Positions 1 through 7,201 are shown, counted from the stretch's first letter. The stretch is 34,238 bases of DNA from JACCTH01 sp050741915 (GCA_050741915.1 JBOGEX010000112.1:1-34238), one strand, 5' to 3'. Notes: generated by a model from the letters alone, not told the origin. Numbers and translations are program-made.

Positions 1-45
1 TGCTAGAACCAAACCGCCACCTCAAGCGGAACGATGTCCTGTCGG

Positions 46-234
46 TCAAGAGCTAGGATCAGACCATGGGATCTCCTCGTCGACTGACAAGGGGGTATGC
101 CCGTACTGCTCGCGATAGACCTTAGAAGGCCCCTTCTTCCGACGCCGCACCTGACCTTTTACGATCACGACGTCGTGGTGGAAGCGGTCTCCGTCGACCA
201 CTATCTCCCCGAATCCGGGATATTCGATCTTCAT
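46..234 (-). CDS. Mth938-like domain protein, C-terminally truncated
   Basis: The predicted 62-residue product resembles the N-terminal half of the Mth938/NDUFAF3-like fold. It has a short FGxI strand, then a DVVI strand, then a basic RRRKKGPSK segment and a GHTPLS turn. Family members run to about 110 residues and carry a GTG-type loop after this point, which is missing here because a stop follows the sequence EEIPW. One base further over, the reading frame stays open to position 3, so a frameshift near position 60 is possible. The start at 234 (ATG) gives the family-like N-terminus; an upstream extension in the same frame is not family-like. It lies downstream of a VapBC pair on the same strand. 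The function of bacterial members is unclear. Family assignment is from memory and moderately sure. Confidence 0.45.
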   Translation of the reverse strand: MKIEYPGFGEIVVDGDRFHHDVVIVKGQVRRRKKGPSKVYREQYGHTPLSVDEEIPWSDPSS

Positions 235-337
235 CTCGGCCAATCTACGCCCCCCTGCTGTGTCAGGATTTGGCCTCGAGAAGGCATACCTGTTCGCGAG
301 GCGTCGTCGACGCTTCCCCCAGACCCGCGATACCCCA

Positions 338-751
338 TTACCCGTCCGCTGGCAACAGCCGGAAGCGTCCCCCACCCGCTCGACGCATGGATCGGAAGTG
401 ACGCTCGTCCAGCGTCAGAAGGTCGCGGATGGAGTATCGGTTCGAAAGCACGACCAGAGAAGCATCGCCAAGTCCGATCTGGAGGTCGAGATGTCGGGCG
501 ATGATCCGCTCCGCCTCGACGATATCGTCCGTTTCGAATGGCTCCAGGCGGTACACCCTCCGACCCACCTCTGCCAACAGGGCCCGCTCCGCCGGCTGCC
601 CGACTCGGGTAGCGAGGTCGAGCTCGGCGAGAATGAAGGGCGAAAGCAGCCAGGGGGGATCGGCAGCCTGCAAGGCTGCGCGGGCTCGATCGTGATGGCG
701 TTGGCTGGCGTCGATGGCAGCTAGTAGTCCGCTGGTGTCGAGGACGATCAC
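338..751 (-). CDS. vapC: PIN-domain toxin, VapC family
   Basis: This 137-residue protein has the PIN-domain layout. There is an N-terminal IVLDTSGLLAA strand with the first metal-binding Asp, an acidic ILAELD helix around residue 43, and a late LGDASLVVL motif followed by LTLDERHF, which supply the remaining acidic residues. VapC toxins are Mg-dependent ribonucleases acting on tRNA or rRNA. The start codon overlaps the stop of the upstream ribbon-helix-helix antitoxin by 4 nt (ATGA), the usual arrangement for translational coupling. No frameshift is visible and length is normal. The target RNA cannot be told from sequence. Confidence 0.88.
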   Translation of the reverse strand: MIVLDTSGLLAAIDASQRHHDRARAALQAADPPWLLSPFILAELDLATRVGQPAERALLAEVGRRVYRLEPFETDDIVEAERIIARHLDLQIGLGDASLVVLSNRYSIRDLLTLDERHFRSMRRAGGGRFRLLPADG

Positions 752-969
752 CGCACCCCGAAGCCCTCAAGCAACTCGTCCATTCGGTCCGCTAAGTCGG
801 CGATCCCGCTTTCGAACAGAGGAAGCGTCGGTTCGGTTAGGCGACGAGTTCCGGTGACCAGCCCGATCCCTTCTCTGATCAGGTCGGCTTCGCTGCGACC
901 TCTCGCCTCAGCAGCCATGCGTAGTGCCTTCTTCAGGTCCGAAGGCAGGTACACCGTGGTCTTGTCCAT
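748..969 (-). CDS. vapB: Ribbon-helix-helix antitoxin, VapB/CopG type
   Basis: A 73-residue protein starting MDKTTVYLPSDLKKAL, a typical ribbon-helix-helix strand plus helix, followed by a RGRSEADLIREGI helix. The C-terminal acidic tail (IADLADRMDELLEGF) is suitable for binding the PIN toxin encoded immediately downstream with a 4-nt overlap. The ATG at 969 is chosen over a longer frame to 1041 because the RHH strand normally begins at the N-terminus; a GAAGGG-like ribosome site and a CGTA-N3-TACG dyad lie just upstream. Expected to bind its own promoter and neutralise the toxin. Confidence 0.85.
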   Translation of the reverse strand: MDKTTVYLPSDLKKALRMAAEARGRSEADLIREGIGLVTGTRRLTEPTLPLFESGIADLADRMDELLEGFGVR

Positions 970-1012
970 GCCACCCTTCGTACCATACGTCCTAGGCTCT
1001 CGGACCTCGAGG

Positions 1013-1405
1013 CTAGGCGGGCGGCGTAGTCGCTTTGACACCGACGAGATCTGCGGCTGCGGCGAGTCGATCGTCGTAAGCGACGATGCCAGCCAGGTCG
1101 GGCCCCAAGGTCATGGCTGCAGCGAGATGGAGGGCGTCGAGGGAGCGTAGCTCAGGGCTTCCAAGCCGACCCGCTCGATCAAAGACCTCGGCGTCGATGC
1201 GGATGATGTCGCTCTCGGCCAGCAGTCTTTCGGCCCGCGCCGGTGCCCGCCCACCACCTCGGCCCGCAGCTCGCCTTAGTTCTGTGCGGTGAAGATCAGA
1301 CAGGATCCATCGCTTCGAAACCAACCAGCGCCGTAGCGGCTCGGTCTCGGGCTCGGGTCGGACAAACTTGGTGACCGCAGACGTGTCGAGATACCAAATC
1401 GCCAC
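1013..1405 (-). CDS. vapC: PIN-domain toxin, VapC family (second module)
   Basis: A 130-residue PIN protein. The N-terminus IWYLDTSAVTKF carries the first catalytic Asp, LHRTELRRA the conserved Glu, and RSLDALHLAAA plus VAYDDRL the later acidic residues. The GTG start at 1405 follows directly after the TGA stop of the Phd-type antitoxin gene, so the two are one translational unit. It shares little sequence with the neighbouring PIN toxin at 338-751, so the tandem modules are not a recent duplication. Likely an RNase toxin; the substrate is unknown. Confidence 0.88.
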   Translation of the reverse strand: MAIWYLDTSAVTKFVRPEPETEPLRRWLVSKRWILSDLHRTELRRAAGRGGGRAPARAERLLAESDIIRIDAEVFDRAGRLGSPELRSLDALHLAAAMTLGPDLAGIVAYDDRLAAAADLVGVKATTPPA

Positions 1406-1690
1406 TCAGCGCTCGCGGTCCCGTAGCGTCAGCAGGGCGCCCGTTACCGATGGCCCCTGATCGGGGGGGAGATCGGCGTCAAGTTCGTTCAGGAGATCGT
1501 CAAGCGAACGTCCGGAGCCAGGAGCGATCCGACCCTCGGTCAGCAACCGTTCGTATCCGACCGGTTCCCCCAGCGGCGAAAGCCGGGCAACCGGTCGGCC
1601 CCTGTCAGTGACGATGAAACTTTCCCCCGCCCTTACCCGGGCAAGCCAGCGGCTGGCATATTGCCGTAGCTCGCGGACGCCGATTTCCAT
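1406..1690 (-). CDS. Phd/YefM-family antitoxin
   Basis: The product (94 residues from the ATG at 1690) begins MEIGVRELRQYASRWLARV, then SFIVTDRGRPVARLSPL, the hallmark of Phd/YefM antitoxins: an N-terminal DNA-binding fold and a flexible C-terminal toxin-binding tail. I prefer the ATG at 1690 to the one at 1699. A -10 hexamer TACTAT sits at 1698-1703 on this strand, which puts the 1699 codon against the promoter and leaves 1690 as a leaderless start 7 nt downstream. It is followed without a gap by the PIN toxin. Phd-type antitoxins paired with PIN toxins are common in actinobacteria. Confidence 0.87.
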   Translation of the reverse strand: MEIGVRELRQYASRWLARVRAGESFIVTDRGRPVARLSPLGEPVGYERLLTEGRIAPGSGRSLDDLLNELDADLPPDQGPSVTGALLTLRDRER

Positions 1691-1697
1691 GTGCGAC

Positions 1698-1703
1698 ATA
1701 GTA
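1698..1703 (-). promoter_or_regulatory. -10 element of the Phd-VapC operon
   Basis: TACTAT on the minus strand, 7 nt before the ATG at 1690, with flanking GTGC and GCAC arms that could form an operator. No convincing -35 was seen. The position implies a leaderless transcript. Confidence 0.45.
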
Positions 1704-1791
1704 GCACGTAGAACCCGGAAGACCTGTGAATCGGACTTGCTCTCATCAAGGGCAATCTCACGGCCTATCGACTGTTCACATACGTAGCCCG

Positions 1792-2139
1792 TCAGAGGGC
1801 GAGATGGAGCCGGAGCGCATCGTCGATGCCGATCATGAGCGACGGCGGCACACTTCCTACTCTGTCGCCCACCCGGTCTACCGACACCGACCGGACCTGC
1901 TCGGCCTGAGCCTTCGACTCACGGTCGAGCCCAGATTGAGCCTTCGGTAACAGAACCTGGAACCGATAAACCCTGCTGACATTTGACGTCACTGGAACCA
2001 CCGTCACAACTCCTCGTCCCAAGCGAGATGCCGTGGCGTTGGCGCCGTCATTGGAGACAATCACGGCCGGTCGACGCTTGCTCGCCTCGCCGCCCCGAGC
2101 GGGATCGAGGTCTACGAGCCGGATCTCGCCCCGGAGCAT
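1792..2139 (-). CDS. mazF: MazF/PemK-type endoribonuclease toxin
   Basis: A 115-residue protein starting MLRGEIRLVDLDPARGGE, followed by KRRPAVIVSNDGAN, the SH3-like MazF/PemK core with the RGEI strand and the RRPAVIV strand. A PVTSNV segment and SVDRV follow, as expected for MazF. MazF toxins cut mRNA or structured RNA at short motifs. The ATG at 2139 shares its A with the TGA of the antitoxin gene. A second, decayed copy of this same pair lies at 17055-17584; the two toxins have closely similar N- and C-terminal segments, so this locus has been duplicated. Confidence 0.9.
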   Translation of the reverse strand: MLRGEIRLVDLDPARGGEASKRRPAVIVSNDGANATASRLGRGVVTVVPVTSNVSRVYRFQVLLPKAQSGLDRESKAQAEQVRSVSVDRVGDRVGSVPPSLMIGIDDALRLHLAL

Positions 2140-2363
2140 CAGCCCATTGCCAACCCGTCTCCCGTGGTGAGGTCCCAAAGTTCGGCTTCTCCGGAGGCCG
2201 ACCACTCCTCCCAGGCCTCGGCATAAGCAGGTGTGATTTCATCGAGACGCAACATTCGAACCGCTCTCTGAACCACCGCCGAACGGGACTTGTATCCCTG
2301 CGCCCGAGCGTATTCGTCAAGGAACTCGACGTCCTCTGCGGGCAGGCTCACACTCAGCTTCAT
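2139..2363 (-). CDS. mazE: Ribbon-helix-helix antitoxin of the MazEF pair
   Basis: A 74-residue protein with an RHH-like start (MKLSVSLPAEDVEFLDEYA) followed by GYKSRSAVVQRAVRML, the second helix of the fold, and an acidic, Trp-rich tail (EAWEEWSASGEAELW) that would occupy the toxin active site. It overlaps the toxin start by one base (TGATG). A -10-like TAGTAT at 2370-2375 ends 6 nt before the ATG, so the message is probably leaderless. The same tail is recognisable in the remnant just before position 17255. Confidence 0.87.
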   Translation of the reverse strand: MKLSVSLPAEDVEFLDEYARAQGYKSRSAVVQRAVRMLRLDEITPAYAEAWEEWSASGEAELWDLTTGDGLAMG

Positions 2364-2369
2364 ACTTTG

Positions 2370-2375
2370 ATACTA
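2370..2375 (-). promoter_or_regulatory. -10 element of the MazEF operon
   Basis: TAGTAT on the minus strand followed by 6 nt and the ATG at 2363. No clear -35 was found. The layout is leaderless. Confidence 0.45.
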
Positions 2376-2458
2376 CCCATGGTCGGACATATTGGCTACC
2401 ACCTGGCGCATCGGGAGTGGCCTGTCTTTCTGACCTTCCGCCAGGCGTTCTCCAGGTC

Positions 2459-2847
2459 GTGAAGGACCTCCCCAGGAGGGCGAGGTCTGGTGGTGCGAAT
2501 TGCTGGAGATTCCCCGCCGCCCGGTCGTTGTCCTGACCCGCGATGCTGGCATCCCACGTCTCGGACGGGTCCTGATCGCTCCATGTACCACCACCATTCG
2601 CGGGCTCCCTAGCGAGGTCGCATTGGAGGTCGGCGACGACCCCATGCCTCGTCGCTCGGCGATCAACCTCGATTCACTCGAGAGTGTTTCGGTTGGCACC
2701 CTGACCGAGCGGCTTGGTCGCCTCAGCGGCGATCGCATGCGCGAGGTGTGCTCGGCGTTGGCCGTCGCCGTCGATTCGCCTGAGGAGCGCCACTACTTCT
2801 GGCCCACACAGAGTCTGATACATCTAATTGGGCAGCACGCGCCGTAG
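2459..2847 (+). pseudogene. MazF/PemK toxin with damaged 5' end
   Basis: From about 2482 the frame encodes EVWWCELLEIPRRPVVVLTRD, then LIAPCTTTIRGLPSEVAL, then NLDSLESVSV, an unmistakable MazF/PemK core. No ATG or GTG exists in this frame upstream of the conserved EVWW; the first possible start is TTG at 2500, which would remove the first strand. A GTG at 2459 in another frame would give VKDLPRR and then join EVWW if one G were added to the G run near 2476-2480. So either the gene carries a one-base deletion or the consensus does. The C-terminus is also extended by about 15 residues beyond the usual VAVD end. No antitoxin gene is recognisable upstream. Confidence 0.7.
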
Positions 2848-2914
2848 GACTCTTGATGAAGGTGGCACTGGCCCTTACGTTCGGCTCATGCAGCAACCCG
2901 GGCCGGCACGGCAT

Positions 2915-2934
2915 TAATATCTAATTAGATATTA
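2915..2934. promoter_or_regulatory. 20-bp perfect palindrome, probable operator
   Basis: The AT-rich sequence TAATATCTAATTAGATATTA is a perfect 20-bp palindrome in otherwise GC-rich DNA, directly upstream of the XRE gene at 2967. It contains -10-like hexamers on both strands. It is the best candidate for an autoregulatory site of the XRE protein. Confidence 0.6.
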
Positions 2935-2966
2935 CGCCAACGATTCTGCGGGAAATTCGACGGACG

Positions 2967-3443
2967 GTGGGAATGACTCAGGCTGAGCTCGCCGAGGCGG
3001 CTGCGACCTCGCAGTCGGCCATCGCCGCTTACGAGTCAGGGGCAAAGGTGCCAAGCGTTCGGACCTTGCGCCGACTGGCCGACGCCGTTGGCCTCGAGAT
3101 CGAAATGAGGGTTGTGCCTTCGCTAACCCGAGAGGATCGGCGCAGCGCCTTCCTTCATCGGTTGATCGCGGAACGCCTGCGGGACGAGCCCGATGCCACA
3201 ATCCGAAAAGCTCGCTCCAATCTCGAGAGAATGATCGCCCTCCATCCTCAGGCCAAGCCGTTACTCGATCAATGGACGATGCTGCTCGAGCAGCCAGTGG
3301 ATGTGATCGCGGACGCCCTCACCGACCTTCGTCCCCTTTACCGAGAGTTGCGTCAGGTCGCTCCATTCGCAGGGGTACTCGCCCCCCGCGAGCGGGCGTG
3401 GGCCTATAGGCAGTTTCGCAGCGAGGAGAGGCGCGGGCTGTGA
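2967..3443 (+). CDS. XRE-family helix-turn-helix regulator
   Basis: The N-terminal region GMTQAELAEAAATSQSAIAAYE and KVPSVRTLRRLADAVG is a Cro/C1-type HTH. The rest (about 100 residues) is helical and has RERAWAYRQFRSEERRGL at the end. The GTG at 2967 cuts off helix 1 of the fold. The frame is open back to 2925 and encodes TILREIRRTV, exactly the missing helix, but with no standard start codon (ATT at 2931 is the only near-start). The true start is therefore uncertain. The stop overlaps the GTG start of the nucleotidyltransferase gene, so the two form an operon. A HTH plus nucleotidyltransferase pair resembles TA or abortive-infection modules; that role is inferred. Confidence 0.8.
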   Translation: MGMTQAELAEAAATSQSAIAAYESGAKVPSVRTLRRLADAVGLEIEMRVVPSLTREDRRSAFLHRLIAERLRDEPDATIRKARSNLERMIALHPQAKPLLDQWTMLLEQPVDVIADALTDLRPLYRELRQVAPFAGVLAPRERAWAYRQFRSEERRGL

Positions 3444-3949
3444 ATAGGAAGCAGTTCGAGCACGCGATCCGAGCAGCCGCGGCAATTGCCGGGACCAACG
3501 AGGTGGTGGTAATTGGAAGCCAAGCGGTACATGGCTCCTTGAGCGGTTTGGTCCCAGGTCAGTGGAGGCTGACATCGCTCTCAAAGAGGATCCCGACCGA
3601 TCGAAGGCCGATCTCATCGACGGGTCCATCGGTGAGGAGTCTTTGTTCCACGAGACTTTCGGCTTCTACGCCCAAGGAGTCTCGATCGAAAGCGCCATCC
3701 TCGCCCCGGGTTGGGAAGATCGATTGGTGCGGTTCGCGACGCCGGACACCGCTGGGGTGGTCGCGTGGTGCTTGTCGCTTGAGGACCTCTGGGTTTCCAA
3801 GGCCCTGGCCGGTCGACCCAAAGATCTTGAATTCTGTCCGGAGCTGCTGGCGATGGGCGTCGTTGATGTCTTGAATTTTGAGGTCCTATGTGGAAGCAGC
3901 CGAGGCCCAATCGGCCAAGAAGAAAGACGCCCTCATTTTGCTCGGCTGA
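3440..3949 (+). pseudogene. DUF6036-like nucleotidyltransferase, two frameshifts
   Basis: Three consecutive reading-frame pieces make one protein of a nucleotidyltransferase family I recall as DUF6036. Frame A (from GTG 3440) gives EVVVIGSQAVHGS, the GS motif of the fold. Frame B (about 3553-3885) gives VEADIALKEDPD with the acidic pair, then GSIGEESLFHETFGFYAQGV, VVAWCLSLEDLWVSKALAGR and KDLEFC. Frame A returns for YVEAAEAQSAKKKDALILLG and a stop at 3947. One shift lies near 3553, the compensating one near 3885. The unmatched frame-B tail to 4053 is not family-like. It is coupled to the XRE gene by a 4-nt overlap. Inactive as read, unless the shifts are sequence errors. Confidence 0.65.
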
Positions 3950-4012
3950 GGTATCAGCCAGTCCAGCGATGTAAGCGATGGGCGGTGCGACTCGTGGTCA
4001 ATTCGTACTTGC

Positions 4013-4074
4013 CTGCCGAAGGCTTGTCGCGTTCTCCCAGCGCCCCCGCTTGATAGACAGGCGGGCTTCGGCAG
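4013..4074. repeat. Imperfect inverted repeat after the nucleotidyltransferase
   Basis: CTGCCGAAG and CTTCGGCAG arms about 44 bp apart enclose an inner CCCGC/GCGGG pair and are followed by a short T run (4081-4085). It may act as a weak terminator between the plus-strand nucleotidyltransferase and the minus-strand dehydrogenase. Confidence 0.3.
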
Positions 4075-4107
4075 CAGACCCTTTTTGGCGTGGCGGATTC
4101 TGAAACT

Positions 4108-5079
4108 TCAGGCAGCGAGCCCGGCTGTCGAGATGACGACTTTGCCCCGCGCTCGACCCTCCTCGACGTAGCGCAATGCCTCGGCCGCCTCTTCCAAAGG
4201 GTATGAACGATCGACTATCGGCCTCAGCGTGCCCTCGCCTACGAGTGTCGCGGCCCGGGCGAGGTCTTCTTTGTTGGGCTTGACGATGAGCACAGCGAAG
4301 CGCTTTCCCCTCCCGATCAACCTCCCCAGCACCGCCGCCTGGAGGAGACCGGCGACCGAGCCTCCCACCACGGCATAACGACCCCTAGGGGCCAGGGCCC
4401 GGCGGATGGCGAAGATCGATCGATGACACGCCAGGTCCATGATGAGGTCGTATCGGTCCCAATCCCGGGTGTAGTCCTCACGCCGGTAGTCGATGACCCG
4501 ATCGGCTCCTTGGGAGCGCATGTGCTCCTGCTTCCACTCGTTGTCCACGGCCGTTACCTCGACCCCAGCCGCCTTCGCCAGCTGGACTCCGAAGGTGCCG
4601 GCGCCGCCTCCGGCCCCGTTTATCAGAACCCGTTCCCCGCTCCCGACCCGGTCGGCGATCCCCTGCAAGGCGATGACCGTCGCTTGGGGGAGGGTGGCCG
4701 CCTGCTCGAAGCTCAGGTGTGGGGGTTTGACGACTAGGGGAGCGCTCTCTTTGACGGAGACATACTCGGCGAAGGCCCCCGCCCCGTGATAGAGGACATC
4801 GCCGAACACCTCGTCGCCGGGTCGGAACAACTCCACGCCTTCTCCCACCGCCTCTACTAGTCCGGCGACATCGGAGCCGAGGATCTTCGTGCGAGGGCGG
4901 AGCGGGCCGTCGATCCGGGCATAGAGCGGCTTGCCGCGCAGTCCTTCCACGTCGGAGGCGTTGATCGAAGCGGCGTGGACGCGGATCAGGACCTCGTGCT
5001 CGCCGGGCGTTGGTTTATCGACCTCGCGGAGCGAAAGAACGTCGGGCGACCCGTACTCGGTGCGAACCATCGCCTTCAT
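4108..5079 (-). CDS. MDR-family NAD(P)-dependent alcohol dehydrogenase / quinone oxidoreductase
   Basis: A 323-residue medium-chain dehydrogenase/reductase. The N-terminal GroES-like part has EVLIRVHAASINASDVEGLRG and ILGSDVAGLVEAVG; the Rossmann part has RVLINGAGGGAGTFGVQLAK, the dinucleotide loop, then a C-terminal GKVVIST. The structural-zinc cysteine cluster is absent and there is no catalytic-zinc Cys/His pattern, so it belongs with the zinc-free quinone oxidoreductase-like members that reduce a carbonyl or enone with NADPH. The ATG at 5079 gives the family N-terminus; the frame runs open to 5973 but that extension is the antisense of the neighbouring secreted protein. Substrate unknown. 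Confidence 0.88.
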   Translation of the reverse strand: MKAMVRTEYGSPDVLSLREVDKPTPGEHEVLIRVHAASINASDVEGLRGKPLYARIDGPLRPRTKILGSDVAGLVEAVGEGVELFRPGDEVFGDVLYHGAGAFAEYVSVKESAPLVVKPPHLSFEQAATLPQATVIALQGIADRVGSGERVLINGAGGGAGTFGVQLAKAAGVEVTAVDNEWKQEHMRSQGADRVIDYRREDYTRDWDRYDLIMDLACHRSIFAIRRALAPRGRYAVVGGSVAGLLQAAVLGRLIGRGKRFAVLIVKPNKEDLARAATLVGEGTLRPIVDRSYPLEEAAEALRYVEEGRARGKVVISTAGLAA

Positions 5080-5253
5080 CGGCGCCGCGCCCTGGTCACC
5101 CCGGCAGGGTAGGAAGGCCCTCGGGCCGCGAATATGGCAGGGCGGACTAGTCCTAGAAGGAGAATCTGGGCCTAGCGACTGATTCTCACTCTGAGTGGTA
5201 ACGATCGCCCCTTGTGAGGAACATGCCTCGCAACCAAACCAGGGGAATAGGTA

Positions 5254-5904
5254 GTGAATAGAAAGAGATGGGCCGCCCTCTTGGGGGTGGCGGCCGTGTT
5301 CCTGATCGCTGGGACCAGCTTCGCCCTCACCGGGGAGTGGGATTTTGTTTCCGGTTACGACGAGCAGAACGACGTTCTCGTCTATGGGTTGAGCGAGATC
5401 ACGTCTACGACCGGCGCCGGCGGTACTCCCACGGGCTGTGCGGCCCTCGACGGCACCACCCAGAGCTACGGCGGGACCACCACCACAACCGCCCCGCCCA
5501 CCGGCGAAGGCTGTGAGCTGCGGGTAGTGGAAGTGGCCAACGAGAACGGGGTCGTCAACCACGGTCAGGTGGTTTCGAGCTTTGTTCAGGACCTGAAGGA
5601 GTCCGGAGTCGAAGGCGGGATCGGGTGTCTCGTCCGAGAGATCGCCGGCTCCGATTTCGGCAAAGGTGAAGAAGGTACGGATGTGACCGTTCCCGAAGTG
5701 ACCACGACGACGGGGCTCAGCGGCGAAGTGGATCTCACCTCGGAGACGGTCACCTGTGGTCGGCCCGAGCACACTGGTTCCGACGAGGAAGGCGAAGAGC
5801 TGGGCGGCAGGCCCGACCACGCCGGACCCCCCGACCACGCTGGTCCTCCCGACCACGCTGGTCCTCCCGACCACGCTGGGGGTGGCGGAGACAACGGCGG
5901 CTGA
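5254..5904 (+). CDS. Secreted protein with C-terminal PDHAGP repeats
   Basis: A 216-residue protein with a clear signal peptide (MNRKRWAALLGVAAVFLIAGTS), a middle domain with several cysteines, two short Thr-rich stretches, and an acidic GSDEEGEELGG segment. It ends in four near-identical six-residue repeats (PDHAGP) and a Gly-rich tail. The GTG at 5254 follows an AGGGGA ribosome site at a good distance. I do not recognise the central domain. The His/Asp repeats suggest metal binding or surface attachment, which is inference. A strong terminator follows at 5925. Confidence 0.75.
   Translation: MNRKRWAALLGVAAVFLIAGTSFALTGEWDFVSGYDEQNDVLVYGLSEITSTTGAGGTPTGCAALDGTTQSYGGTTTTTAPPTGEGCELRVVEVANENGVVNHGQVVSSFVQDLKESGVEGGIGCLVREIAGSDFGKGEEGTDVTVPEVTTTTGLSGEVDLTSETVTCGRPEHTGSDEEGEELGGRPDHAGPPDHAGPPDHAGPPDHAGGGGDNGG
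5812..5880 (+). repeat. 18-bp tandem repeat encoding PDHAGP
   Basis: Units start at 5812, 5830, 5848 and 5866 (the last partial). The core CCCGACCACGCTGGTCCT is identical in the central copies; the first copy is diverged at its third positions. In frame with the secreted protein, so copy-number change would lengthen or shorten the tail without a frameshift. Confidence 0.85.
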
Positions 5905-5924
5905 CCGAGTCCAGAGTCCGGACG

Positions 5925-5950
5925 AAAAGGCTCCCTGCCAGGAGCCTTTT
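5925..5950 (+). terminator. Rho-independent terminator
   Basis: AAAAGGCTCC and GGAGCCTTTT form a perfect 10-bp stem around a 6-nt loop, with A and T runs at the two ends, so it can act in both directions. It ends the secreted-protein gene. Confidence 0.85.
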
Positions 5951-5994
5951 CGCGTCCCTTCGCTTTCCCTCAACCCGAATCAGCGTCCGGACGA

Positions 5995-6020
5995 GAACCG
6001 TCGCCCCGCTTCCTGCGTAT
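5995..6020 (+). promoter_or_regulatory. ECF-sigma-like promoter of cupredoxin lipoprotein 1
   Basis: GAACC, 16 nt, then CGTAT, followed 8 nt later by the ATG at 6029. The same elements with identical spacing precede the paralogue at 13768. The pattern fits an extracytoplasmic-function sigma factor promoter and a leaderless start. Confidence 0.55.
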
Positions 6021-6028
6021 GACCGGAA

Positions 6029-6607
6029 ATGCAAGAACGCCTGCTGGTGGCACTTAGCGCTTTGCTGATCGCCTGCGGGAGTGGAGCGACCGACGTCTCC
6101 ACCGAGGTTTCGGTTGCCGGCTCGGCCTCCATTACGGCCCCTCGACCTACGACCACCGACACGCCGCCATCGTCGACCACCACCACCACTGAGGCCGCCA
6201 CGACCAGCACCCGGGCGATTACCTCCGCTTCACCGACAACGACCATTCCGCCGACCACCACCACGCGGGCGCCGACCACGACCACCACCCAGGCGCTCAC
6301 CACCACCGTGCCCACCACCACCACGCTGACGACCACGACGGCACCCGCACCGAGCGCCACCGCCACCATCACCGCCAGCAACTTCGCCTTCGCCCCCGCA
6401 TCCGTCACCATCAACCGCGGCGACACCGTGCAATGGGTGCTGGGCAGCGGCAGCCACACCACCACGAGCGGCATCTCTCCGACACCGGACGGGGGCTGGG
6501 ATCAGACGATCACGGCTCCGGTGACGATCGTCTTCTCACAACCCGGGCAGTTCAGCTTCTTCTGTCGCTTTCACCCCACCATGCAGGGAACGATCGTCGT
6601 TCCGTAG
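6029..6607 (+). CDS. Cupredoxin lipoprotein with Thr-rich linker (paralogue 1)
   Basis: A 192-residue lipoprotein. A short signal peptide ends in a lipobox LIAC with the lipidated Cys at residue 16. About 90 residues of Thr/Ser/Pro-rich low-complexity linker follow, then a C-terminal plastocyanin-like domain (TITASNFAFAPASVTI). Copper ligands are visible as the His of GSGSHTTT and the CxxHxxM cluster in FFCRFHPTM. The domain would sit outside the membrane on a flexible stalk and carry or buffer electrons or copper. It has a close paralogue at 13768-14298 with a matching promoter. The partner redox enzyme is not evident next to it. Confidence 0.88.
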   Translation: MQERLLVALSALLIACGSGATDVSTEVSVAGSASITAPRPTTTDTPPSSTTTTTEAATTSTRAITSASPTTTIPPTTTTRAPTTTTTQALTTTVPTTTTLTTTTAPAPSATATITASNFAFAPASVTINRGDTVQWVLGSGSHTTTSGISPTPDGGWDQTITAPVTIVFSQPGQFSFFCRFHPTMQGTIVVP

Positions 6608-6629
6608 GAATCGTCTCTTGCCGATGAGG

Positions 6630-7034
6630 TCAGCCGGTGACGAAGCTGAGCCGGAGCTGGCGCAAGGAGTTGTCCCGGTTGGGATCAATTAGCACCACTG
6701 ATTGCCACGTGCCGAGGACAGGTTGTCCGCCCAAAACCGGGATTGTCAACGATGGAGATAGGAAGGCGGGGACGACATGATCGCCCCCGTGGCCGAGCGA
6801 CCCGTGTCGATGAGCATACGACTGCGTTCGAGGGAGCAGTCGCTCAATGGTCGCCAATAGGTCTTGTTCCGTTCCCGAGCCTGTCTCCATCAGAGCCAGA
6901 CCTGCGGTGGCGTGGGGTACGAAAACGTTCACCAAACCGTCGCCTTTGCCCCGGCAGAACTCAACCACCTGGTGGCTGATATCGACCACCGCCGGCAGGT
7001 CTCCAGTGCGTATCTCGACAAGGCTGGTTTGCAG
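6630..7034 (-). CDS. yjbQ: YjbQ/UPF0047 family protein
   Basis: A product of about 134 residues matching the YjbQ family, including GLVNVFVPHATAGLALME and the C-terminal GTWQSVVLIDPNRD. Conserved His residues (VPHATAG, AHRHGSLGHGGDH) probably bind a metal. Family members can replace thiamine-phosphate synthase weakly, but their real role is unknown. The family start falls at a CTG codon at 7034, preceded 4 nt upstream by a strong AAGGAGG ribosome site (7039-7045); no ATG, GTG or TTG fits, and starting at 7139 would add an unrelated extension. A CTG start is therefore likely. Confidence 0.8.
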   Translation of the reverse strand: MQTSLVEIRTGDLPAVVDISHQVVEFCRGKGDGLVNVFVPHATAGLALMETGSGTEQDLLATIERLLPRTQSYAHRHGSLGHGGDHVVPAFLSPSLTIPVLGGQPVLGTWQSVVLIDPNRDNSLRQLRLSFVTG

Positions 7035-7060
7035 CGGCCCTCCTTCGGTAAGAGGCGACC

Positions 7061-7201
7061 ATGCAACACGAGATCTGGGTCGGCAGTGCGGCAATGGTCG
7101 AGAAAAGCCACTACCCGCTGCGAGACGGCAGCTTTCCAATGCGGGGGCATCGCTACCTTCCGGACGAGTTTTTGTACCTGCTGCGGGGAGGGGTTCGCTA
7201 G
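7061..7201 (+). CDS. Small ORF of unknown function
   Basis: A 46-residue reading frame (start MQHEIWVGSAAMVEKSHYP) with an AGAGG ribosome-like site 6 nt before the ATG. It lies divergent from yjbQ and ahead of the FAD oxidase. I do not recognise it; it could be chance or the remnant of a longer gene. Confidence 0.2.
   Translation: MQHEIWVGSAAMVEKSHYPLRDGSFPMRGHRYLPDEFLYLLRGGVR

Noticed and set aside
2380..2462. 27-codon ORF overlapping the GTG before the damaged MazF, as a possible antitoxin
   Set aside because: Too short and without RHH or AbrB features; its overlap with GTG 2459 may be chance.
5080..5973. N-terminal extension of the alcohol dehydrogenase
   Set aside because: It overlaps the secreted protein and its terminator on the other strand; the family start is at 5079.
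5980..6474. Val-rich minus-strand open frame opposite the cupredoxin linker
   Set aside because: It is the complement of the Thr-codon (ACC) repeats and so reads as Val/Gly; not a gene. The same applies at 13858-14265.
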